Source: JANQMY01 sp965227095
GTDB taxonomy: Bacteria; Pseudomonadota; Alphaproteobacteria; JANQMY01
Direction of reading: 5' to 3'
Assembly (NCBI GenBank): GCA_965227095.1
Contig: CBDDFL010000001.1
Location: forward strand, 2,852,001-2,916,000
DNA: 64,000 bases
The notes beneath the pieces were generated by a model, which did no database searches, was not told the DNA's origin, and saw only the letters and a list, made by a program, of their open reading frames with translations. A program made the translations under genes and the position numbers. Positions 34,756 to 42,710 of this stretch are shown in pieces. Numbering within the stretch: position 1 is the first letter of the stretch; the number at the start of each line of letters is the position of its first letter.

Positions 34756-36456
34756 TTATTTCGGTATGTTCTTGTAATAGGGAACGACAATTTCGTTTTC
34801 GGCGGACAAGTCTCCCAATAAAGCGGTTGTGACCGGATGCACCACCGACCCAGATATGCGGACATTGATGACGGCCGGTTTTCCGCAATCGAACGCGCGG
34901 CGCAGAGCTGGACCAAGATCGTCTAACGTTTCGACCACTTCTCCATGCGCCTCAAACCCTTCTGCAATTTTGTCATATCGGGAGTGAGGAAGTTTCGTAA
35001 TCACATCGCCGTCTTCCCCAAAGACAGCTTGCTGGCCATGAATGGACATGCCCCAGGCAGCGTTGTTGAAGACGATGGTCACAATCGGCAGCCCGTGACG
35101 CACCATGGTGTCCCATTCCTGAATATGAAACCCAATGGCACCATCGCCCGCGATCTGCACCACGCGTTTGTCGGGGTGCGCGATTTGGGCACCCATGGCA
35201 TATCCCTGCCCCACACCCAAATGGCCTTGATATCCAAGATTAAGTGTCCCGTGAATCGCCGTTTCTCCCGTTGCCCAATTGGACCACGCAGCGCATTCTC
35301 CACCGTCATGAATGAGAATGGTTTCGGGGGGCAGAAGGTTCATGATTTCCTTCGCCGCGCGATAGGGGTGAATGCCATCCGCCTCCATGCCAACATCGGG
35401 GTACAGAGTGTCGGGCATATTGCGTACACGGATGGCCTTCGCACACCAGTCAACCGGGGCCTGCCAGTTTTTGGTCCTCGCCAATGCATCTAGCGTTGAG
35501 GCGCAATCCCCCACCAATGGTTGGTCTACGGGAAACAACCGTCCAATTTCCGCACCATCCGGATCGATTTGAATGATTTTAGCGTCTGGCGGGATAAGGC
35601 CCCCACCCCGTCCTCCGATGAACATGCCTTGTTTGGCCCCGGCCAGAATGACCAAATCCGGTGCGTCGTCGAGCAACGGTACGAAACTTAAGGCGCCGCC
35701 GTTTTGGGGATCATTACCGGGCAAGCAGGTAAACGCCAAACTGCTGTTGAAAACCGGAATGCCGGTGCGTTCGGCAAATGCCTTGAGCGCCGACCGGGAT
35801 GCTTCAGTCGGGCCCAACCCCTCGCCCACAACCAAAATTGGTCGTGCCGCGGCCCCAATAACGTCTGCCGCCGCTTCTATAGCAGATGGGGACGGCATGG
35901 GATGAGGAGCCGGGATAGGCGATCCGGCCTTTGGAAGGGATCCCTCCTCGACGGGGGTGAACGCGATGTCGATGGGAATATCAACAACGGCGGGCCCGCA
36001 CGGCGCCGTTAAGGCGTTGCGTATTCCCAAGCCAACAAGATCGGGAACGCGTTCTGTTGCAAGAACTTTATGAGCAAACTTGGTCACCGGGTGCAGCATG
36101 GCAATGAGGTCCAATCCGCCCTGCAGCTCGCCCGTTTCCATTTCCCGTATCGGCGATGAGCTTGTGATCACAAGCACCGGCGTTTTGTCGGCGGCCGAAT
36201 TCGTGATGCCCGCGATGGCATTGGTCAGACCCGGTCCGGAGGTGACCGCGGCGACGCCAATCTTGCCGGTCACGCGGGCATACCCATCCGCAGCATTCAC
36301 CGCCGCCGCTTCATGCCGACAATCGACGAGCCGGATGCCTTCGGCGTGACAGCCCGTGAGGAAGGTGTCCAAATGGCCGCCATGAAGGGCGAAAACCGTT
36401 TCAACCCCAGCTTCTTTGAGAGTTTTGGCTGCAAGCCGCCCGCCATCGATTGCCAT
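34756..36456 (-). CDS. Thiamine-pyrophosphate-dependent enzyme (acetolactate synthase large-subunit-like)
   Basis: 566 residues from the ATG at 36456, preceded by GGAGG. The N-terminal TPP-binding domain carries RHEAAAVNAADGYARVTGKI with catalytic Glu49 and TSGPGLTNAIAGITNS. A central domain follows, and the C-terminal pyrimidine/diphosphate domain has GDGAIGFHIQEWDTMVRHGL with VFNNAAWGMSIHG (GDG-x-NN motif). The family includes acetolactate synthase, benzoylformate decarboxylase and 2-hydroxyacyl-CoA lyase. No small ALS subunit is adjacent. Next to a phytanoyl-CoA dioxygenase-like gene, a 2-hydroxyacyl-CoA lyase role is attractive but unproven. Confidence 0.88.
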   Translation of the reverse strand: MAIDGGRLAAKTLKEAGVETVFALHGGHLDTFLTGCHAEGIRLVDCRHEAAAVNAADGYARVTGKIGVAAVTSGPGLTNAIAGITNSAADKTPVLVITSSSPIREMETGELQGGLDLIAMLHPVTKFAHKVLATERVPDLVGLGIRNALTAPCGPAVVDIPIDIAFTPVEEGSLPKAGSPIPAPHPMPSPSAIEAAADVIGAAARPILVVGEGLGPTEASRSALKAFAERTGIPVFNSSLAFTCLPGNDPQNGGALSFVPLLDDAPDLVILAGAKQGMFIGGRGGGLIPPDAKIIQIDPDGAEIGRLFPVDQPLVGDCASTLDALARTKNWQAPVDWCAKAIRVRNMPDTLYPDVGMEADGIHPYRAAKEIMNLLPPETILIHDGGECAAWSNWATGETAIHGTLNLGYQGHLGVGQGYAMGAQIAHPDKRVVQIAGDGAIGFHIQEWDTMVRHGLPIVTIVFNNAAWGMSIHGQQAVFGEDGDVITKLPHSRYDKIAEGFEAHGEVVETLDDLGPALRRAFDCGKPAVINVRISGSVVHPVTTALLGDLSAENEIVVPYYKNIPK

Positions 36457-36621
36457 TGAGTCCTCCACGTATCGCGTATTTTGAGGACTTCCTAACAAAA
36501 TGAGACGCGAGTATCAATATATAACGATACCCGCGTCTTATTTCTCATGCCCAATGGCAACCGATATCCGGAAGACAGCAAGGCGGCCAAGGTCGGCTAA
36601 TCGCGCGACTGCCGTTTCTCC

Positions 36622-37869
36622 CTACCACATGTCATGTTTCTGAAGCTCGGACCGGCCAACCACCATGTGGTGCACTTCATCCGGGCCGTCCGCAAAACGC
36701 AAATGGCGCATATCGGTGTACATTTCCGCCAATGGCGTCCATTGCGACACGCCCGTCGCACCATGCATTTGGATTGCTTGGTCGATGATCACGCAGACCT
36801 TTTCCGGCACCATGGCTTTTACGGCGCTCACGTACACACGGGCTTCCTTGTTGCCCAACACGTCCATGGCTTTGGCCGCCTGCAACACCATCAACCGCAT
36901 GGCATCGATTTCAATGCGGGCGCGGGAAATGACCTCGATGTTTTTGCCGAGCTTGGCAATGGGCTTGCCGAACGCCTCGCGGGAGCCCGCACGCTTGATC
37001 ATCAGTTCCAATGCTTTTTCCGCTTTGCCGATGGAGCGCATGCAATGGTGAATCCGGCCTGGGCCTAAGCGTACTTGAGAAATCTCAAAGCCACGGCCTT
37101 CGCCCAGAAGAATGTTTTCCTTCGGTACACGAACGTTATCGAATTTGATGTGCATGTGGCCGCGCGGTGCATGGTCCTTCCCAAACACTTGCATGCCTTC
37201 CAGGATCTGTACGCCAGGTGTGTCGATCGGCACCAAGATTTGCGATTGCTGCTTGCTTGGCGGCGCATCGGGGCTGGTCTTCACCATGGTGATCATAATT
37301 TTACAGCGCGGGTCTCCTGCCCCGGAGATGTAAAACTTTTCGCCATTGATGACCCATTCATCGCCGTCCAGAACGGCGCTGGTGCTGATGTTCTTAGCGT
37401 CAGAAGATGGCAGGCCCGGCTCGGTCATGGCATAGGCCGACCGAATTTCACCATTGAGCAGGGGTTCCAACCATTGCTTTTTTTGTTCGGGCGTGCCGAC
37501 GCGTTCCAGCACTTCCATGTTTCCGGTGTCCGGGGCGCTGCAATTCAAGGACTCAGATGCCAAAGGTGACTTGCCAAGTTCCGCCGCGATATAGGCGTAA
37601 TCAAGATTGGTAAGCCCCTGCCCGATTTCTGATTCCGGCAGAAAGAAATTCCAAAGACCGTTTTCCTTGGCCTTGTTTTTCGCCCCTTCCAAAAGCTCCA
37701 ACTGACGAGGGTGCCACCCCCAGCGGTCTTCCTTTTCGCTGTCCAATGCGAAAAATTCCTCGGTGATGGGGTCCACATTATCGGCGACATGTTGTTTCAC
37801 GGCCGCCATCAGCGGCCTGGCACCGTCGGACATGGCCAAGTCGAATAGGTCTTGGTTGAGTTGAGTCAT
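36622..37869 (-). CDS. Acyl-CoA dehydrogenase family protein
   Basis: 415 residues from the ATG at 37869 (GGGAGATG upstream); an upstream extension to 38040 is unsupported. FAD and substrate blocks: SAYAMTEPGLPSSDAKNIST (about residue 145), then WVINGEKFYISGAGDPRCKI, FDNVRVPKENILLGEGRGFE and C-terminal QAIQMHGATGVSQWTPLAEM with the MYTDMRHLRFADGPDEVHH ending. It oxidises an acyl-CoA at C2-C3, passing electrons to ETF. The layout is of the ACAD10/11-like group, which often handles longer or hydroxylated acyl chains. It stands alone and divergent from a GST gene. Confidence 0.93.
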   Translation of the reverse strand: MTQLNQDLFDLAMSDGARPLMAAVKQHVADNVDPITEEFFALDSEKEDRWGWHPRQLELLEGAKNKAKENGLWNFFLPESEIGQGLTNLDYAYIAAELGKSPLASESLNCSAPDTGNMEVLERVGTPEQKKQWLEPLLNGEIRSAYAMTEPGLPSSDAKNISTSAVLDGDEWVINGEKFYISGAGDPRCKIMITMVKTSPDAPPSKQQSQILVPIDTPGVQILEGMQVFGKDHAPRGHMHIKFDNVRVPKENILLGEGRGFEISQVRLGPGRIHHCMRSIGKAEKALELMIKRAGSREAFGKPIAKLGKNIEVISRARIEIDAMRLMVLQAAKAMDVLGNKEARVYVSAVKAMVPEKVCVIIDQAIQMHGATGVSQWTPLAEMYTDMRHLRFADGPDEVHHMVVGRSELQKHDMW

Positions 37870-38054
37870 GAAGTCATCTCCCTTGGGTATTAGAATTCTT
37901 GAGGCCGTATGAGTAGCAGTAAAAACCGGGAGCGTTAAGGGGCGGGCCTGCGACGCAAATTTGTCCTCGTCTGCTTGCAGATTGGCAGAGATCGGCGGTT
38001 GTGTGGCATCTGGCGTAACGGCACACTCGCGCAAAATCAAAAGGTGCCAACCAC

Positions 38055-38672
38055 ATGAAACTCTATTATTCGCCCTTCGCGTGTTCCCAGGCGGCCCACA
38101 TTGCCATCAATGAAGCCGGACTTGATGTGGAGCTTTTGGCCGTGGATCTCAAATCGAAGCGGGTGGAAGACGGATCGGAATTCAACAAGATAAACCCGAA
38201 AGGGCAAGTGGCGACGTTGGTGTTGGATGACGGAGAAATCTTAACCGAAGGCCCTGCTATCCTGTTGTACTTGGCCGGGCAAGCCCCACGGTCCGGCTTA
38301 ATGCCCAAGCGCGAAAGCATAGAGCATTATCGGACAATCGAATGGCTGAGCTATGTGTCGTCAGAACTGCACAAAAGATTATTTTACATCATTTTTTGGA
38401 CTGACGCCCATCAGGCAAACGCAGCACGTGAAGCGGCTCCGGAGAAACTGACCTTCCTGTCCAACCACCTCGAAAATCGCAGCCATTTGGTAGATGACAC
38501 CTTTACAGTGGCGGATGCGTATCTCACCTGGTGGCTTGGCCTTGCGCCACAGGCCGGACTGCCGCTCGACGCGTATCCGATTTTGACGGCTTATTTACAG
38601 CGTCAACAGGCCCGTGACAGTGTTCGCGAGGCGATTGAATTCGAGACGAGGAAAATCAGAGACGGTTCTTAA
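38055..38672 (+). CDS. Glutathione S-transferase, beta-class-like
   Basis: 205 residues. MKLYYSPFACSQAAHIAINE has the Cys10 typical of bacterial beta-class GSTs, where it can form a mixed disulfide with glutathione. NPKGQVATLVLDDGEILTEG with AILLYLAG gives the cis-Pro and Glu-Ser-like (TEGPAI) glutathione block, and DDTFTVADAYLTWWL is the C-terminal N-cap motif. Likely a detoxification enzyme. It starts 185 nt from the divergent acyl-CoA dehydrogenase. Confidence 0.93.
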   Translation: MKLYYSPFACSQAAHIAINEAGLDVELLAVDLKSKRVEDGSEFNKINPKGQVATLVLDDGEILTEGPAILLYLAGQAPRSGLMPKRESIEHYRTIEWLSYVSSELHKRLFYIIFWTDAHQANAAREAAPEKLTFLSNHLENRSHLVDDTFTVADAYLTWWLGLAPQAGLPLDAYPILTAYLQRQQARDSVREAIEFETRKIRDGS

Positions 38673-38719
38673 ACGCTCAAAATGAACCTGAGATGTTCAC
38701 CGTCACTGCAATGATCATT

Positions 38720-39280
38720 TTATTCTCCGGTGGTTCGACGTCCCAGCTGCACCTCAATGGCCGCCGTTACCGCGCCGGATGTGGGCGAAATCGGCGAGGC
38801 AAACCAGTCCACCAATTGGCCGTCGGGGCCTATCAAATATTTGTGGAAATTCCATCCGGGAACCGCCTTTGACCCCAATGTATCGGCCGCCCACTGATAG
38901 AATGGATGGGCGTCCTGTCCCTTCACGGACACTTTTTCGGTCATTGGAAAATCCACATCGAAATTCACGTCACAGAAGCGTTTGATTTCTTCTTCGGAAC
39001 CGGGTTCCTGTCCGCCGAAGTCGTTTGACGGTACGCCCAACACCACCAAACCACGGTCGCGATAGGTTTCCCACAGGGTTTGGAGGTTCGCGTATTGACC
39101 GGTGAAGCCACAGCGTGACGCGGTGTTGACGACCAATACCGTCTTTCCTGCGAACGAAGAGAGGGCAAGAGAATTGCCATCAATCGACGTGAAATTGAAA
39201 TCATGCGCCGTTTGATCGGCGGCATGTGCGGCAACGGAAACGGACATCGCGAAGATTGCATAAACCAATCGAAAAAACAT
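38720..39280 (-). CDS. Exported glutathione peroxidase
   Basis: 186 residues with a signal peptide ending AHA at 18-20, which is less common than the cytoplasmic form. The catalytic NTASRCGFTGQYANLQ carries Cys57 (not selenocysteine), with the LGVPSNDFGGQEPGSEEEIK and WNFHKYLIGPDG blocks supplying Gln and Trp. It reduces peroxides, probably with thioredoxin-like or glutathione donors, in the periplasm. Convergent with the GST gene, 47 nt apart. Confidence 0.94.
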   Translation of the reverse strand: MFFRLVYAIFAMSVSVAAHAADQTAHDFNFTSIDGNSLALSSFAGKTVLVVNTASRCGFTGQYANLQTLWETYRDRGLVVLGVPSNDFGGQEPGSEEEIKRFCDVNFDVDFPMTEKVSVKGQDAHPFYQWAADTLGSKAVPGWNFHKYLIGPDGQLVDWFASPISPTSGAVTAAIEVQLGRRTTGE

Positions 39281-39368
39281 GGATAAGAGTCTCTTTTAAT
39301 CCGGAGTACTGGTTCATACGTATAGACGTCAAAGTAGATCACACATACATCCGGATTGCGTCACAGTT

Positions 39369-40364
39369 ATGGCTTTTTTCCATCCGACCGGCCCCACCAA
39401 AACAGCGATTATCGGCGCGGGGTTGTCCGGCCTCACCTGCGCGCAGTTTTTACATCAATCAGGTCATGCCGTAACCGTTTTTGAGAAAAGCCGTGGTCTG
39501 GGGGGCCGGCTTGCCACACGCCGGGTGACCGATGATCTGGCGTTCGACCACGGCGCGCAATTTTTTACGGCGACATCACCTGACTTCTCGGCATTTGTCG
39601 AAAACACCGTGGCGGATTATACAGCGACGCCCTGGACACCACAGCTCCAAGGCCCGATTGAGCGTGTGCCTGAGCCACGTTATGTGGGCACACCATCCAT
39701 GAACGCGTTCGTCAAACCTCTGGTGGACGGCATTGAGGTTCACCGGCAAACGCGCATCGCGTTGGTGGAAAACGTGGACGGGACCTGGATTCTGACCAGC
39801 GAGATCGGCGACCATTTTGACGGTTTCGATATGGTGGTGTGTACCCTTCCCGCCCCGCAAGCGCGCGACATTCTGGTGAAGCAACCTGATGTAGTCGAAC
39901 AGTTTCAGTCTGTGGCGATTGCCCCCTGCTGGGCGTTGATGATCGCATTTGACGAACCGGTTGATACGTCGATTGATGCGTTTCGGGATAAATCGACGCC
40001 GGTAACTTGGCTTGCCCGCAATGGTTCAAAACCCGGCCGTTCGGTTCGCCCGGAATGCTGGGTGGCGCATGCAAGTTCACGTTGGAGCACGGAAAACCTA
40101 GAGCGGGATCCGGAAGACGTCGCCTTAGACCTTATCCACATGTTGCCCTCTATCATGGCAACCGAACTGCCCTCCATTAAGTACGCAACGGCTCACCGCT
40201 GGCGCTATGCCTTAACGACCACGCCTTTGAAGAAACCGTTTGTCACAGACGCATCACAAACCTTGTTTGTTGGCGGGGATTGGTGCCTTGGGGCGCGCGT
40301 GGAACAAGCATATGAAAGCGGCCGAGCGATTGCGGAACAGATCGTGACCCAAATGGGCACTTGA
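39369..40364 (+). CDS. FAD-dependent amine-oxidase/renalase-like protein
   Basis: 331 residues. The FAD-binding AIIGAGLSGLTCAQFLHQSG lies at 14-33, followed by VFEKSRGLGGRLATRR and DHGAQFFTATS, a pattern of the NAD(P)/FAD-dependent renalase-like group. The C-terminal GGDWCLGARVEQAYESGRAI closes the flavin site. It probably oxidises an amine or a reduced dinucleotide form; the substrate is not deducible. A weak ribosome-binding site makes the exact start uncertain. Confidence 0.88.
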   Translation: MAFFHPTGPTKTAIIGAGLSGLTCAQFLHQSGHAVTVFEKSRGLGGRLATRRVTDDLAFDHGAQFFTATSPDFSAFVENTVADYTATPWTPQLQGPIERVPEPRYVGTPSMNAFVKPLVDGIEVHRQTRIALVENVDGTWILTSEIGDHFDGFDMVVCTLPAPQARDILVKQPDVVEQFQSVAIAPCWALMIAFDEPVDTSIDAFRDKSTPVTWLARNGSKPGRSVRPECWVAHASSRWSTENLERDPEDVALDLIHMLPSIMATELPSIKYATAHRWRYALTTTPLKKPFVTDASQTLFVGGDWCLGARVEQAYESGRAIAEQIVTQMGT

Positions 40365-40378
40365 TCCCACCCGGGTAC

Positions 40379-41074
40379 TTAGTCAGTACCCGGTTTATTA
40401 AGGTCTGAAACCGCTTGGTCGAACGCCTCTTGCGTCATTGGCAAAAGCGCGGTGATCGCCGTCGCCGTTAACTGTTTTTCGTACGCGCCCAAATGACCGT
40501 AAGAACCGGCATCATCCAACCGTCCCCGTACCTCCAATTCAAGGGTGACGAAACTTCCTCGCCCCTCTTTTTTCACAAGGTGCTCATTGATCTGATCCCA
40601 AAGGGTACCATCAGCCTCAAACCAGATCGCTTTTCCGCCACCGTCTTTGAGGTAAAAATCGCTTTGTTCAAATCCGCTGCGGAAATAGCCGCGGTAAACA
40701 GATTGTTGGGTATTACTGACGTCCACCGGCATGGTGGTCGGCCCCGTGGCACTTTCAGGCGGCGCTGTCGGTTTGCTGGTTTGGGCATACACCACGACGC
40801 CAAGCGCCAACAGGATCAGCACACCGGCCAGTACCGACGGGATGCGCGAAAATAGCCGCGCTTGAGATCCTTTCGGCAGGCCGTTCCCGGCAATCCACAC
40901 ACCGATCGCAAAAAACGCGGCCACCACCTGCCAGCTGAGGAACGACGTTAGGCGGTTTAGGCCACGGGTCATGCCATCGCCCGTCGGCTCTGTGACCTGC
41001 AACACGACGATCGAGCCAATATAGGTAAAAGCCCAAAGGCCACTGAGAATTAGGAATAGTCGGTTTTCTTTCAT
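40379..41074 (-). CDS. Membrane-anchored protein of unknown function
   Basis: 231 residues, ATG after AAGG. Three hydrophobic stretches (about residues 6-26, 43-63 and 80-97) suggest three transmembrane helices, followed by a soluble C-terminal domain of about 130 residues (IWFEADGTLWDQINEHLVKK, then FVTLELEVRGRLDDAGSYGH and YEKQLTATAI), probably periplasmic. No known domain recognised. Convergent with the FAD protein, only 14 nt between stops. Confidence 0.75.
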   Translation of the reverse strand: MKENRLFLILSGLWAFTYIGSIVVLQVTEPTGDGMTRGLNRLTSFLSWQVVAAFFAIGVWIAGNGLPKGSQARLFSRIPSVLAGVLILLALGVVVYAQTSKPTAPPESATGPTTMPVDVSNTQQSVYRGYFRSGFEQSDFYLKDGGGKAIWFEADGTLWDQINEHLVKKEGRGSFVTLELEVRGRLDDAGSYGHLGAYEKQLTATAITALLPMTQEAFDQAVSDLNKPGTD

Positions 41075-41113
41075 GGCCTTACTCTAGCAGGCCTAAAAAA
41101 GAAATGACCGCAC

Positions 41114-41143
41114 AAAAAAGGCGGCCAACCGGCGAGCCGCCTT
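41114..41143 (-). terminator. Rho-independent terminator of the small lipoprotein gene
   Basis: AAGGCGGC at 41118-41125 and GCCGCCTT at 41136-41143 form an 8-bp stem. On the minus strand it is followed by six T residues, about 22 nt after the stop of the gene at 41166. Confidence 0.88.
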
Positions 41144-41165
41144 GATAGGACTGAATGCGCAGGTG

Positions 41166-41357
41166 TTAGTTCTTGCCGTCGCCCTTACCGCGTACATTTT
41201 CAAGCGGATCGAAATTGCCGTCATTTTCACTTTGTTCGTCCGCGATCACATAGCCTGCGCCGGCGGCGGCAATGGCCCCGGCCACGCATCCGCTGGTCCC
41301 AAGACCAGCCAAAAGCAAGAGTGAAATCAGTTTGAGGTCTTTCAAGGTTAGGGTCAC
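41166..41357 (-). CDS. Small lipoprotein
   Basis: 63 residues. The leader LKLISLLLLAGLGTSGCVAG has a lipobox (TSGC), giving a lipidated Cys24 and a mature chain of 40 residues. An Ala/Gly-rich stretch (AIAAAGAGYVIADE) resembles the glycine-zipper of small outer-membrane lipoproteins, followed by an acidic polar tail. Function unknown. It lies 19 nt after the small membrane protein gene on the same strand and has its own terminator. Confidence 0.75.
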   Translation of the reverse strand: MTLTLKDLKLISLLLLAGLGTSGCVAGAIAAAGAGYVIADEQSENDGNFDPLENVRGKGDGKN

Positions 41358-41376
41358 AGGGTCCTCCCGGTTTTGG

Positions 41377-41706
41377 TCAGCGCCGGAACACCGTGCGCTT
41401 GATCAAAAAGAAAATCGATATCACCACCAAATAGCCAACGTACAGCGACAAGGCATATTCCCAATACCACTGTTCAAAGATCGGCGGTAACCGAAACGCC
41501 GCGCCATTGGCCAGTACAGGCAGCATCACATCGAACGCTAAGTGAACAAGAGTTGCGCCTAAAGATATGACCAAAATACGGCGATAGTCGGTCATCAAAT
41601 ACGCTGCGCCAAGGGCAATTAACAAACCCTGAACGGCATTAACGTTTGCGTATCCCCGGCGCATGAAATCCAACGCCTGGTCCAGATAGCCCCAAACCGC
41701 TTCCAT
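41377..41706 (-). CDS. Small integral membrane protein, unknown function
   Basis: 109 residues from the ATG at 41706, which follows GGGGGA by about 9 nt; the ATG at 41727 has no such site. Three hydrophobic stretches (VQGLLIALGAAYLMTDY, ILVISLGATLVHLAFDVMLP and ALSLYVGYLVVISIFFLI) give about three membrane helices with a positive C-terminal end (IKRTVFRR). No family recognised. It is probably co-transcribed with the small lipoprotein. Confidence 0.7.
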   Translation of the reverse strand: MEAVWGYLDQALDFMRRGYANVNAVQGLLIALGAAYLMTDYRRILVISLGATLVHLAFDVMLPVLANGAAFRLPPIFEQWYWEYALSLYVGYLVVISIFFLIKRTVFRR

Positions 41707-41778
41707 GTACGCATTCCCCCGATCCATCAGAACCGGGGGAAGTCTACTTCACCTCATGTTGAAACGGAACTGCCGCAC

Positions 41779-42225
41779 TCAGCAACAGCGGCCTGTTGCG
41801 CCCGCCTGTTTTTCTGTTTCCAGGGGCATCACGGCGTCTCCGAATTCTTCCAAATCCTCATGGGTGTGGAACAATTCCCAGGCAATGCCGCTGGGGTCTA
41901 GCGACCAGTATTTGTCGGACTTCGCATAGCAGCAGGTGGCGTCTTTATCTTCGACAGATTGATGATCCGCATCGGTCAGGCGCCCATTCACTGTTTCCAG
42001 CTGTTCATTGTCGCCGACCTGAATGCCCAGATGGCTAATTCCGGCCTGTCCTCCGGCCTTGCCTTTGGAGATCGCAAAATTGACGCTTGGGCTTTCCAGC
42101 CGCCATTGAGCATAGCTTGGCTTTTCGCGTGAAGGCGCCACGCCAAACAGCTTTGTGTAATACGCGATGGATTTGTCCAAGTCGGTCACGTTCATATGCA
42201 CATGGAGGCGTTGAGGGATGGTCAT
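41779..42225 (-). CDS. arsI: ArsI-like VOC protein (C-As lyase / cadmium-induced CadI type)
   Basis: 148 residues. The vicinal-oxygen-chelate fold begins RLHVHMNVTDLDKSIAYYTK, with HxH near 8-10, His65 in GISHLGIQ and Glu117 in WELFHT as metal ligands. The thiol pair Cys98-Cys99 in DATCCYAKSDKYW is the ArsI signature that binds trivalent organoarsenicals, and a further Cys-Cys ends the protein. ArsI splits the carbon-arsenic bond of trivalent organoarsenicals with oxygen and Fe(II). It is preceded by an ArsR gene and a copy of that gene's upstream motif. No arsenite pump or reductase is nearby. Confidence 0.88.
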   Translation of the reverse strand: MTIPQRLHVHMNVTDLDKSIAYYTKLFGVAPSREKPSYAQWRLESPSVNFAISKGKAGGQAGISHLGIQVGDNEQLETVNGRLTDADHQSVEDKDATCCYAKSDKYWSLDPSGIAWELFHTHEDLEEFGDAVMPLETEKQAGATGRCC

Positions 42226-42253
42226 GAGAGGTCTCCTTTTTTATAACGTCATC

Positions 42254-42272
42254 ACTAGTTTTTTAGTTATTT
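42254..42272 (-). promoter_or_regulatory. Candidate ArsR operator between arsR and arsI
   Basis: ACTAGTTTTTTAGTTATTT lies 29 nt before the arsI start and agrees at 17 of 19 bases with 42616-42634, in front of arsR. The ACTAG/TAGT halves form an imperfect dyad around a T-run. This suggests that arsI has its own promoter under the same repressor. Confidence 0.6.
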
Positions 42273-42282
42273 AAAAGCAAAA

Positions 42283-42603
42283 TTAGGCTGCCGCATCGTT
42301 TTCGAGAGAAAGCCCTTTGCAGCAATTATCCAGCAGATGGGCGGACAATTCCTGGATCTGGTCAAACCGAACGCGGTTGATGATGGAGCGTCCTTGTTTC
42401 TCCTGTTGAATGATGCCCACGCCCGACAAAGCCGCCAAATGGTGCGCCAATGTGGAGGCCGGCACGTCCGCCAATTTCTGAAGGTCCCCCACCGACAAAC
42501 CATCTGGGGCGGCTTGCACCAACAAGCGCAAAACCGCCAACCGGGTTGGATTGCCGAGGGCTGCAAATGCGTCTGCCGCGGTTTTTTCCGTCATCTTTGC
42601 CAT
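42283..42603 (-). CDS. arsR: ArsR/SmtB-family metalloregulator
   Basis: 106 residues. Winged helix: AFAALGNPTRLAVLRLLVQA, then VGDLQKLADVPASTLAHHLA and GIIQQEKQGRSIINRV. The As(III)-type thiols are not in the classic alpha-3 CxC site but at Cys94-Cys95 near the C terminus (LLDNCCKGLSL), as in the C-terminal-cysteine ArsR group. It is expected to leave DNA on binding As(III) or organoarsenicals. It is transcribed just ahead of arsI and probably represses both. Confidence 0.9.
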   Translation of the reverse strand: MAKMTEKTAADAFAALGNPTRLAVLRLLVQAAPDGLSVGDLQKLADVPASTLAHHLAALSGVGIIQQEKQGRSIINRVRFDQIQELSAHLLDNCCKGLSLENDAAA

Positions 42604-42615
42604 ATGAGCTATATA

Positions 42616-42634
42616 ACTAGTTTTCTGGTTATTT
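42616..42634 (-). promoter_or_regulatory. Candidate ArsR operator in front of arsR
   Basis: ACTAGTTTTCTGGTTATTT lies 13 nt before the arsR start, with AACTAG-tttt-CTGGTT as an almost perfect dyad. Its near-copy stands before arsI. Confidence 0.62.
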
Positions 42635-42710
42635 CAAGAAAAATCCAAAACAATCGACGGCGCGTATTGAAGGTAAGTCTAACCTCCGCTTCAAGGATGC
42701 TTGGCACCGC

